Shown piece after piece: positions 1-12,700 of a DNA stretch of 64,000 bases (its first letter is position 1; each line of letters starts with the position of its first letter). The position numbers and the translations under genes were made by a program. The stretch is from Ampullaceana balthica (Eukaryota > Mollusca > Gastropoda > Lymnaeidae): positions 248,001-312,000 of the forward strand of contig CALYLW010000429.1 of assembly GCA_944989445.1 (NCBI GenBank), given 5' to 3'. The notes under the pieces are model-generated. The model was not told the origin of the DNA and did not search any database. It worked only from the letters and a program-made list of their open reading frames with translations.

Positions 1-244
1 TGAATTTTCCATCAAATTCACTTAATACACACACTATTACCACAAAATATCTATTGCTTGCTTCCCAAGCGGGAAAAATCAGAAATAAGTACAATACTAA
101 TGCTTATGTTACTTCCACTTCAATTAAAAATCAATCTTTATAACATCGATTTCCAAAAAATTAAATCCCTTATTATCACTAAATAATTCCATTACAACCA
201 CTTTCAAATGTTAAGGTATATTTAGCCACTACTCCACTGTAAGT

Positions 245-523
245 GGGGAACGGTGGCTATCTAGCATGTGGGCTTATATGGCGCACCATGAAATGTTGGT
301 TCGAATCTCTGTGAAGGCAGGGGCTTGGTCCCATGGCTAAAGGTGTCCCTGAGCCCATCCAGCTGATGGGTACCTGACATTAGTTGGAGTAAAGTAAAGG
401 AGGCTGGGCATTATGATAGCCACACAATCCCTTCCTACAACATGGCTTTAGAAACTTATGAATACTGCTTTACCTGCCCCATAGGCCAGCATGGTCTGAA
501 AAGGGAACTTTACTCTTTATACA
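245..523 (+). repeat. tRNA-derived SINE copy 1
   Basis: A tRNA-like head with a B-box GGTTCGAATCT (near 300), then a body containing 'GATGGGTACCTGACATTAG' and ending near 'GGGAACTTTACT'. The head and core align along their length with the SINE at 51844-52110 on the other strand, but the 3' tails differ. Confidence 0.7.
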
Positions 524-601
524 CCTTTTAGTGAGAAAAATTATCATTTAAATAATAAAGATTAATCATCAAGAAAATAAAGTGAACAACTAAATACTTA
601 C

Positions 602-702
602 TTGTATGTAATTACTTTAGTCTCTCTTAGCAACTCCCTGAAATCAGCTTTTGCATTCACAAATTTTTCATGCATGTATTCAGTGAATTCTTTTTCCCGT
701 TT
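602..702 (-). CDS. TCERG1: TCERG1 exon 19 (second half of FF5)
   Basis: Encodes [14 protein letters not shown] then [16 protein letters not shown], the end of FF5 and the linker towards FF6. Acceptor AG lies at 703-704 and donor GTAAGT at 596-601. 101 bases, entered at phase 0, leaves two bases of a codon for the next exon, which is outside the window. Confidence 0.93.
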
Positions 703-3700
703 CTGAAATTTAAGAAAGTAATTAAACAATATAATTTGCAATTGTCACGCAAGTAGTGTCTGTCAGTCCTGACGATACTAATTTTAGAAAGCAGGGAAAA
801 CAAAATTACTGCACCAAAGCATCAAAAGGTGTGCAAATTAAATATGCTCTGTAAAAAAATATTATATGACATTGTTTTCGCTCATATTTTAATTTTGGAA
901 AAGTGATCAATGTAAAAAGAGGATTTGATGGTTAATTATAAAATAAAAAAACAAAGCCCTATTTAAACAACCCCTATTATAAAATAGTTTGTGTACATTT
1001 CAGAAAGTTTAATATTTCATATTTATCAAACAAGGACAAGTTAGTTGGGCTTTTGAAAAAGGTAGGCGCCATAGGCGACCTAAAAATAGTGCATTTTTTC
1101 AAAATAAATAGATTTCATCTGTAAACTTCCGTCATTTTTGACGGGTGATACGCTAGTGTAGTGATAAAATGCATTGTCTCTAAAACATACTTTCCATGCT
1201 CTTTTCAAAAACTGCATAAATATTACAGAAAAAAGTGAAATGGTAAGTGATGGATATAATCATGCCTTTATGTTTTTAACCCTTTTTATATTATTGACCG
1301 AATGTTACATATTATTTTTTTAAAATTACTTAGGGTCAAAATACTAATTTAAATAACTAAGATATAAAAAACTGTATTTTATATTATATCAATACCAATG
1401 TTCCCTCTACAGTTCGTTGGTTGGTGTGCAAAGTAAAAAGAAAACTCGTATGCAAACTTGCACAGCATTCATTTTTTTTGCATTATTTTACAAAATTTAA
1501 TGCGCTATAATTCTAAACAGATGCGCACCTGTAAGATATCTGTGCGGCCTCGCAGCTTAAAGGGAACATTGATCAATAGATAATTCAATAGTAAATCCAA
1601 ATATATATTATATGAAATTATTTTCTGTGTGTTCATTTTTAAAAAGAAATTGAAGGAATATCTAAATCAGAGGTGAAAAATGGAGAATCAACCTAGACAA
1701 TTTGAGAGCTACAATTTTAAAAGATTTCAAAGCAAATCATATTCTTATATAGCAATTCAAGAGAAAGTTTTCACTTACACGATCGCTGGAAGAAAACTTG
1801 CTATACCTAGGATCTTCCTTTATTTGCTTCTTTACTTCCTTCCAAGTAGAGGTTAAGGAGATCTTGAAGAAAAGTAATATATTTTAACTTACATAAAAAC
1901 TTTACAAAATCTTCATAATGATAAAAAGAAGTAAGCATACATATTTAATAACATTTTAAAAATGATTGCTAATATTTATTCTTTTTTATTTATTATTTTT
2001 TTGTTTACCTCAGTCTCATCTAGCAAAGAATGAAACATTGCGCGATTTCTCTTGTAAAGCCCTTCAATGTGAGCATCAAACAATTTCTCCTTCTCATCCC
2101 TTTCTAGTGAATCTGTGAGTTCCCAGCGGTGGTCTTTTCGCAGTTGTTTTCGAGTATCTCTCCAAGTAACTTCATTGTTTCTAACCTAAAATGTATTATT
2201 ACTATAAACCTTAAATTGTGAAAATATAAAATGTTAAATAATTCTTAATTTACATGAGGTTTAAAATAACAAAGGTAAGACCATATTCCAGTTATTTTTT
2301 CAACTCTGACACCTAAAAATAAAATATTCACTAAAAACATCTAATGTTCCAAAATATTATATAAAATGTATTGTAAAAACATTTTCTGTCTGCTCCTGTT
2401 TTTTTTTATTAGTGACATAAAAAAGTTATAAATCAAATATTTTTAAGGGTATTTTATAAAAATTTTATATTTATTATTAGAAAGTTGAACAAAGTTCCGT
2501 ATATTTTTGTTTGTATCAAGGAAATTTCTAAAGGCATTAAAATTTTGATATTTTACAAGTGTGTAAAAATATGTGTGGTGGTGTACTTTGAGGAAGTGTA
2601 TAAGCTCTCTTGCATTCCTCAAGTTGGCTATACTTAAATGCACACTTAGTCAAATAACATCTTAACCAGAGTTATTTTTAGTTTACTATAAAGTTGCAGT
2701 TGCATAACCTACCAAATCAGCAAGTAAAGCATTAAAGTGTTGAATAGCTTCATCTTTTTTATGCTGCTCACGTTCCTTGTCTCTTTCTCTTAAGGAAGAG
2801 GACAAAGACTGCTTAACTTCCTCCTCTCTCTTCTTGATACTTGCTTCAATTCTTTCTTGCTTTTCTCGTTCTTTGCGTTCTTCATCTTCTGATGTGGCCT
2901 GAGACATTTTTTTCTATTTAAATAGAAAACTTTTATGAACTATGTGCAACACAAAAAAAATGGAAGTGTATTATTAAAATTCCGAATAGTTTATTCACAT
3001 AACACATAATTGACACTACAAGTAATTTTTTTTCTTTCTCATGTACAATAGTGTTAATATTTGTACAAACCTCATCTAATGTTTTAACATAATCCTTAAA
3101 CCAATCTTCTCTACGAGAACTACTGTCAACAGCCTCATATCTAGGATCAGAGTTAATCTTCTTCTTTATTTCACTCCACCTTGAGTTTCGTTCAATACCA
3201 GAAGTTTCCTTTAGTAGTTTCAAGAAATCTGACTTCAACTGAAAGGAAAGAGTTTAGGGTAGAAAGTAGTAAGATTTAAACACATAAGAACAAATTCAAC
3301 ATAAAATAATGAACACATGTTATGTTAAAAAAAATATAATAGAAAAAGATAACAGCAATCATCATGACAGATTGATCTTGATAAAAAAAAACTTATCAAA
3401 TTAAAGTTATAACCAGAAAAACGCATTAACTTTTTTTTTAATTCACAGAGATACAAATCAGTCTAAGCTTCTTAAGAGTTTTTCCACTATCCTTATTTTT
3501 GCATAATAAAATTCTAACATTAACCCCAAAAATAAAGTACTGAATTCCATATGAACATGTTACATATTTGTTCAAACTGTCTTTGAAAACATATTTTAAT
3601 TCTCTTATTTAGAATTATAATAAAAACAAGCTTAAAAACATTACATTCATGAAGAATACAAGTTTCCATAAGAAATACATGTTTCCATAAGAACTTTTAA

Positions 3701-6700
3701 ATATTTTAACCTGAAATTTAACTCTAAAAGGGAAACTTGCAATTCTTCATATGAAAAAATTAATGAATCCAATGAAATGGCACTATACATTACTGTGACA
3801 ATGCACCAGAGATTTGCCATCTCATTCACTATTTTCTTTACATTCATATAACATATTCTCACAGATGTGTACAGAGCCGTTATGTAAAAAGTGTATAACA
3901 ATTTTTCATTCATACTTCCTGAAATAAGAACATATGTTTAAACAATATAAGACAAAAAATTCAATAAATTCACAACTTGAGTATGCTCACTATTCGGTTG
4001 TAAGATAGCTTAATTTAAACATCAGCTTTATAATTAATTAAATTGGAAAATGCATTGATGTGCTGCTTCCATCTAATGAATAATAAATAGCCATACTTTT
4101 AATTTGTTATTTTCCTATTTTATGAGATGGCAACAGCAAACCAATAGCAAGGGAAAAATGATTTAGTTTTAACCATCTGAAGAAGTGTTTTTAAAAATAA
4201 CAGACATTAAAATTGATAGAAATGGTAACTTATTTTTAGAACCGTTGAGAAAAAAGGACATCACCCTCACCCAACCAAACATTTTTCAAAAATAGTATTT
4301 TTATATGAGAGCACAAATTTTAATAAATGCATCTATTCACTAGAGAGCTGCCTTGCTTTTGATTGTGCTTCATCTCCAGTGCATAATCCTTTCAAAATAT
4401 TATACATTTTTGTTTAAATATGAATTAACTTAAAGAGGGGAAGACAGGAAGACAACTATGTTTATGTTGAGTAATGTAAAGGATGACAAGAAAAAGTAAA
4501 TAAAAGTATTGGTGCTATATACCAGGTCAGACCACCACATAGTGAGCACTAGGATTTCCACACCAGGGTCAAATTGCATTGGCAACTGACCAGGATCAAC
4601 CATGCTGTCTACAGCTTCCAGATGCAATCTTCCTCTTCTTCCATGGGGGAACACAAAGTTTAACAACGTTAGAATATCAGTGATATCAGCCAAAAAATTT
4701 AATTACTTGAAACTTTACAGTATCAATCAATATTTGAAGTATTCAGTGTAACTATAATTGAGCTATAAATTCTACTTAAAAAGAACTATGCATTCAATTA
4801 AAAATAATAAATTTTAAATATTTATAACAATATATAATTTAAAAGTTTCTTTCTGGGGTGATTTAATAAGGGCCTTATAAAACATAACTTTTATAACTGC
4901 AAATGAAGACTATAAATATGAAATACCTAAAATGAAGTAAAAGAGTATATAACTTTTAAAAGTCAATAAGCTATTAAATACTTTTTTCTCAATAAAACCT
5001 TAATAAACTAGACTAAAGCTAAACTTTTTCATATAATTATGTAAATAATTATGTAAAATATTTCTTAATTATCAAATAATAACTTTTCCTATTAGACAGA
5101 AATAATAATAATCATGGAAGATCATTCTTTTAATTATACATGCGCTTGGTTTTTAAAAGTATGAAAATCACACTTTAACAGTATTTATTTTAAAAGTTAA
5201 AGGTGATATTAATTTTGTGTTCAAATAAATATATTCTCTTAACCTTAAGTACAAAATTATTTTTGAGGTAGCAGTAATAGGATTTCTCAATTCACAAGAC
5301 TTACGAAAAAGATGAGAGGATAAGATTGCTGGAGAAAAAAAATTACTTTATATTCAAACAAATCAAAATTAAACTATATAATTTCTATTTAGTCTTATAA
5401 GCTTGATTATTTTCAAAGATGAAAAGTTAAAAAGGAAAGCAAATAAATAAAATTTCAAGGGTGGCTGGTGGCTGAGGAAAGAAATCTTTGGTTACATTCA
5501 AACAGATTATATTAATTTTGTCATCCTCCAAAATATAACATTAAAGGAGCCAAAAACTCTATAATCAAATTATTTTTAACAATATTCTTTATGTGCATGT
5601 AAGAAGTGAAAAGAGCATAAACATGATGATAAAAATAATTAGCTATCTTTATAGTACATGTACATGTTATGGACTCTTTCAAAGCATGCTGTCAAAATAA
5701 AATCAAACTTGACTGTGCTGTAAAAAAGACATGACATACAAATCTTGATTGGACAAAATATCTAAATCAGATATTTAGTTTCATGATAAATAATAAAATT
5801 AACTGAAAATCATTTCAGTTTTAAAAGCTGAAGAGTATTAAAAACCAAAATTTAAATATTTTATTAAAAAATTTACTGATATTATTTGATTATATTTACT
5901 TGAAATGATGAATGAAAATTTTTAACACCTCAAAAGTGATGTATAGCACTATCACTTAAGCAATGCAATCCCAAGATTACTTACTCATCTCAGGGATACA
6001 AATCTTTTATGAAGATAAAATACAATTACAAGACAAAAACATTTGTTTTAAAAATAATATAGAGACCAGACTTTCACAGGTTTTGTTACATTACAATATT
6101 TTCTTTTGGATTTATTTTCATTACATGAAAAATTCAGATACTTTCCTTCCATAAAAAATGTTTTGTACTTGAAACATTTTAGAAAACATCTATCACATTT
6201 ATATACAAAGATATCACTTTGCTTTTAAAACTTCATAAGAAAAGATTACATCGTATTTGTAAATAAACCCAACATATACCCATTTAATTTTTTTAAAAAA
6301 TATTTGTTAATAATTATTAGTCAAAAATATATTTCCTACTTATAATTAAATAATATCCTGCAAAACAGGTAAGTTAAAATTAGCATTATATTTACAAAGT
6401 GATATATTTGATTAGTTAACAAAACCTATGAAGCTAGCTACCTTCTAATCTTAAGAAAAATAAGGTTGGTTTAAATATTGCTTATTCTCCTATTTCGGCA
6501 GTAATATTTTTAATTATTTATCATTGTTAGCAAATTCTTTTTAATGGATGAGAATAAGCGACTTATTTTTCTGAAGACTAGGGTGACTCAATTTATTTAT
6601 AACATGATAGGATATAATTACCTTTTCCTTTAATACAGATTTCTCTTCTTTCTCCTTTTTGCGTAGCTCACTGACAAAGTCCAGGAACATGCTCTCTCTC

Positions 6701-9700
6701 TCTCGCATTTTATCTATACCTTTGAAACGTTCATCTTTTCCATATTTGGCAGCAAAATCACTGAAGGATGATCTAACAAAAACACATTTCAAAAGGTTTA
6801 AGCATTTAAAGAATGAATAATCTTGGGACATATAAATACCATAACTATGTTATTATACCTTGTCTGGATGAACATTTTAAAATATTTCGCACAAGTCAAA
6901 ACAGAAAATTCCATTTGTCATTAAAATGAAAAAAGAATATTATGCATGTAATTTATAAATAATAAGGTACCAAGTTTTGGATACTATTATAGACATGTTA
7001 AAACCCCATGGTTAAAAAAGTTCAAACTTTGAGCTAATTATTCTACAATAGCAGGAACCAGTTTAAACTAACTAGTGAGTATTCAAACAAACAAGTCCTT
7101 CAAGACTGCGCTTAAGACACATCTTTTCAAAATTAATGAAATAAAATGAACAAAAAAACTTTTTTTTAAAAAGATGAGGCCCAGCTGCAGTGAGGAATTT
7201 AGAATCTCACATGAAAAAGCAGAAAATAATTTTTTAGTCATAAACTAAGTAGTCACACAGGGGGACTCAGAACTCTGAAGTTTTATTGATATTTATTGTG
7301 ATCAATTGTGGGATTTAATGTGAGATATAAAATTCGATCAACTAACACAAAAGTTCTGAGTCCCCCTGTGTGACTACTTAGTTTGTGACTAAAAATAATT
7401 TTTATGAGCCAATCGCGCAATGGATGAAAGATCTTTTGAGAATGTTGTCACACAAATCCAGTCAGTAGATGTCGGGCTGATAAATTCTGTTGGCAAGTGA
7501 CACAGTGAAGTGCAATCCAATTATGGACTTGATTGATGTTGAGGATGATGTATCAGCCGAATTTGCGCTTTTCACTTTTTTGTGGTGATTGTGTTAGAAG
7601 CGTATTTATAAGACTTGTCGGAATTTGTAAGTCAATAAATTTAATACTAACATTGTAGTGATTTTAAAGAGGGTATTTTGTTTGTACCATAAAGTTTTTA
7701 CAATTGAAATATTGAGAGTTTAAGTTGAGGTTGACAGCTGAAATGACGGGCATCCCCTAATACTAGGGCTTGCAACATCAAAGGGCTCGCTTCAATGTGG
7801 GTGGCCAGATGTGCATGAGTGAGTGTGTATGAGAGAGAGAACAAAATATTTAATTAATACAGTAATTCCTTACTTTCCATGTAGTTTACTTTCTTCCATC
7901 AACTGTCTGAAGGATTCCTTCTTCTCTTTAATTCTGCGATGCTTTTCACGACGTTCTTCTTCTGCTCTTTCCTTCACATATTGCTCAAATACTTGCTTGC
8001 GCTCACGGGAGGTAAGCAAAAGGTACCGCTGGTCAAACACAATTTTATGTAATTCTTTTTCCCAAGTGGAGAAAGCAGAAACCTGTTTTGATATATGCAA
8101 CATCTTTAAACTAGTATGAAACAATTCACATAAACGGTAATATTTAATTATATTAAAAATTTCACTAATTAAACAGTAAATTAATTTTTTGAACTGACCT
8201 CCTTCTCTGCTAACATGTCTCTAAACTGTTTCATGCGAATTTCTAATGGAACAATAGCCCTTTGTCGAGCAGCTTGTACCTCAGCTTCAATGGCAGCTTC
8301 TTTGCCAACATCAATTTGCTTAGGTCCACCTTCTTTTTTTTCTTCCTTAGGCTCAGGTTCAATTCTTAAATGATGAAAAATTAAAATTTTGCCCTTTGAA
8401 TAATCAGAAAATAATCTTATTTCTCTACCAAACAGCTAATTTTATTCAACATAATTTACATGTTTAATTTAATCTCATTTTTTAAAATGTAATTATGCTA
8501 GTTTCTGAACAATGTTTTTACAGTTAAATGATATAAATAAATGTATTCATAGATAACAAAGTGATTTCTTTTACTTTAAAAAATGTATTTTATTTACAGA
8601 GGCACATATTTTTACTAACTTTTTCTTTTTTGAAGGTGGCTCTTCTTCCTCTTCTTTCTCCTCTTTCTTTTTCTCTAAAGAATGAAAATTAACTTATGTA
8701 ATTTTCTATTTAAAAAAATTAAAGGGCCTGCTGCTACAAAAATCTCACATCTTCATAACAAAGCAAATTCAATTCATTGTGAAGTATTTTCAAAACTTTT
8801 TTTAACTACAATTTTAGGAAAAAAAAATTCTTTTAATTACTTTTAAAAATTAATTTCTTTGCCATTGTAAAATTTAAATTTATTTATTTAAAAGAGCCCG
8901 ATGTCTCTAAGGCATTTAATGATTTGAAGGTGTAACAAGAAGATTTAAAACATTAATAAAGCTTTGGACGTCTTCTTTAATATCCCTAGATCAGGGGTCT
9001 CCAAACTTTTCAGCCGGAGGGCCGGATTAACTGTAAAACAGCTGTTGGGGGGCCAAATAAGAAAAAATCAAAACATACATGTTGTTTTTAAGCATATATT
9101 TAATATTATTATATTTATAATATTATTATTATTTAATGTTATATTAAATATTATTTAATAATACATTGATGAACTGTACATGAATACATGTATTAGTGGG
9201 AATGGTGAAATTGTGTCCTGGATGCAAAAATATTAGATATTTCTGGCTTTAGATTTGATGTCCCTAACATCAACAGTGACCTAAGATTATCATCAGACAA
9301 GTTAGTTCTCAAATTGTTCTTCACGTATTTCATCCTCGAAAATGTCTGTTCGCACAAGTATGTTGTTCCAAAGATTGAAAGGAATCTTGATGCAAAAGCT
9401 TTGACATTAGGAAAGTCTTCCTTGGGAAAAAACTGGTAAAAAATCAAAAAGTCCTTCTTTGAACTTGTCCCCAAGGAAGTCATTTGCTTGCAAATCAATC
9501 ACCTCAAGCTGCAGTTCATCTGAGCAACTGGCCACATCTGCTTCAAATGGATTTTGAAATAGCTTACTTCTTCTGCCTTTGAATCCAAGTCAGAAAAACC
9601 CTCCTGAAACTGCAGCTGAGGCCTTTGATGATCTTGCATGCAAATGATGTGGGGAACTCAGCTGTTGCTTCAGCCATGAAGACCTTGCACTGCTGAAAGT

Positions 9701-12700
9701 GTGTCTTGAAAGTTGTTGGCCTGTACTTGTTCCAAAAACAAGACAAGTTTAGCTCTGAAGGCTTTTAGGTGATTGTATAGATCAGAAACTAGATTTGTCT
9801 CTCCTTGAAGGTTTAGGTTCAGAAATTTTAAATGACCATTAATGTCTGCAGAAAAGGCCAATTTCCATACCCACTCTTCATCAGTCAGTAATGGCTGTGG
9901 TTTTCCTTTACTTTCTAGGAAGTCATGTACAATATTTCCTTTCTTAATTCAAATACTCTACTCAGAACTTTCTCACAACTAAGCCATCTTACTGCTGTAT
10001 AATATGGTAAATCTTGCGATTCTGTGTCTGTATCTTTCAACATGTCTCTGAACTGTCTATGGTTGAGCCCATGTGACCTTATTAAATTCACCATCTTCAC
10101 CACAGGATTCAGTACACTGCTAATGTCCACATATTTAGCACACAAAGCTTGCTGGTGAATAATACAGTGCAGGAACATTGGTTGTGGAATGTGTTTCTCA
10201 TTACATATCTGCTTCACTTGTCCAACCAAGCCTTTCTTTATGCCACTCATGTTCTTTCCTCCATCAACAGTCAAGCAAGTCCAGTTAGTCCAGTCCAAGT
10301 TATAATCAACAAATGTTTTTCCCAATTCATTGAATATATCCTCTCCGGTAACTGTGCCATACATGCTATGTAGAGAAGCCAGCTCTTGTGTTATGTTCAT
10401 GTCTTCATCCACACCTCTAATGAACACAAGCAGTTGAGAGGTGGAACAGCTGTCCAGCGATTCATCCATTGCAATTGCAAAATGGCGAAACCGGCTTGCA
10501 TTTTTCGCTAATTGAGTGTTTGCTTTCGCTAGTGTTATTCGCAAATTTTTATTGTAAAATACAGATAAAAATATTATATTTTTTTAATTATTACAAGGTC
10601 TCCAGGGGCCGGATCAGAGGGCCTCGCGGGCCGCATGCGGCCCGCGGGCCGTAGTTTGGAGACCCCTGCCCTAGTTGAATTAAGTGTGTTGAAAAGTGTA
10701 CATTTTAAATTTTAGTGGCACATAAAACAGCTTTTCAAATATACCGAACAAAATGGCAACTCAGATAATGGTTGCTAAGGACTGAAGAGACAAAATTTGA
10801 TGCTCTGATAGACTTGAAATGAACACCAAAAATTTTATCTTATACTTTTGGTAAAACATACATTACATATCATTTCAAAATTATATTATTACAGTAAGTA
10901 ATTTAGTGAAATTTATAAAAGCAACTCACCAACTTTAGCATCAGGCTTTGAAGATAACAATTTATCAACATCAGGCCTATTTTGAAGATCTTCTGGCTTT
11001 TCCCACACTGAAAGTCTCTGACTTGGATTATAGAAGAAACACCGACCATCACCAGTCCACACAACACACCTGAAAAATGTAATTAAAACTGAATCCTAAT
11101 TTGTATTAATTTTCTGAAAAATAATTTGAACATGATTAATTTTGGTTTCTTTAAATCCTCATAGTTGCCTTAAGCAACAAGAATTAAATCTTACTTTGGA
11201 GATACAAAGAGTACTTATGCACTTCAAATTTCACTTTCAAAAAAGAAAGTAGAACTCATGTGGTTTACTATGCTAGATCATTTTAAACTACAACTTCAGT
11301 GGATTTTACAGACATCTGTAGTGTATTTAACTCTTTCGACGCCAGGGGTTTTTCGACATTAGTGAAAGACCAGTTTCTTTAAAAAATATTTTTTGTATGG
11401 CGATCCTAAGTAATTACAAATTGTTAATACACTTTTTAAGCAACATAGCTGTATCTTGTTTATCAAACTATAATATTATCTGATTTGATTGGAATCCTGT
11501 TTGCTATAATTTACACAAAGTAAAATAATATATGTGAAAATAATGCATTTTAAAATTTGAACATGCCATTTAGTTTTCATATGTTGATTTTCGTATTGGT
11601 AATGTCTATTGCAGAAAACTTTTTTCCTTTATTTCATTATATAGAAATCTTATAGTCACCACCACTCTATTTCCATCTAATGGTGAAAATCTTAAAATTA
11701 AAATAAATCTTAAACTAATGTTATATTATTGTTTTCCAATGTTTCTGCATCAATATGTCCACATTTAAAGTTAATTTGAGGTTGAAATTAATAATAGAAG
11801 TTCGTTGAGATGCACAACCATATATTTGTCTACAAAACAAATCAAAACTAGCTGGTACAATACTGAATGTAAACACATGTTATTTCTTAACTCTTTTTCT
11901 CCGGATCAACGCTAACATCGTTGACTTTAAAATGACATTTTTGACAGATCAACGATGCCAGCGTCGAATTATTAAAATTGAATTGTTTCGTTTCTTTCCT
12001 TGACTATTAAATAAAAATTAGTTTTAAAGTAATCTAGAATGATTTCCCTTGAATAAAAAGTCTGTAATTCTTTGTTTGAATGTATTTTCACCGCAAAAGA
12101 AGCGTTTGAAAGGCTTGTTTTTATTTTTGTTTTTACGTTTGATTACAAACATGGATATTCTACCAGGGCATCTGGTAATCGATCTAATATTATTTTAAAT
12201 ACTACAATGATGAACAATAAAAAGGTATTCCTTTTAATTATGATTTACATAGTAATTTTAAATTTCCAATGAATCATACGCCTAGTACTATTAGTTGTAG
12301 TGAAATTGACAATGAAGTTGACAAGTCATCTACAACCCTGCCCCAGTCTCAAATGCCTTGATGAACTGATAATATTTCTACTACACATAATAATATAGAC
12401 GATGTAGAGTCTAATTTGAAAGGTACTAAACTTTTTCACTAAAAGTAAGTGCAATTTTAGATAGAATTGAAAATAAGTTCTAGTTGCAATACACAGTATA
12501 GTTTCCAGTTCCATTGTAAACAGTTCAACTTTCCAATTATTTTCATATATGGGTGATCATGAATATTGAGCTCTAATTTTTTATTTGTTTGTTTTTTTTA
12601 ATGTGAATTTTTTTCTGTTTGCTGTAAATATGAATATAGTTCAGTTAAAACACCCATTTTATTACATTTTGGATAAAAATCTAAATTTTTGTGACTTTGA

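Noticed and set aside
4430..4693. Open frame inside TCERG1 intron 14, locally GC-richer
   Set aside because: No family resemblance, no splice sites in phase with FF2 and FF3, and the exons on both sides already join exactly.
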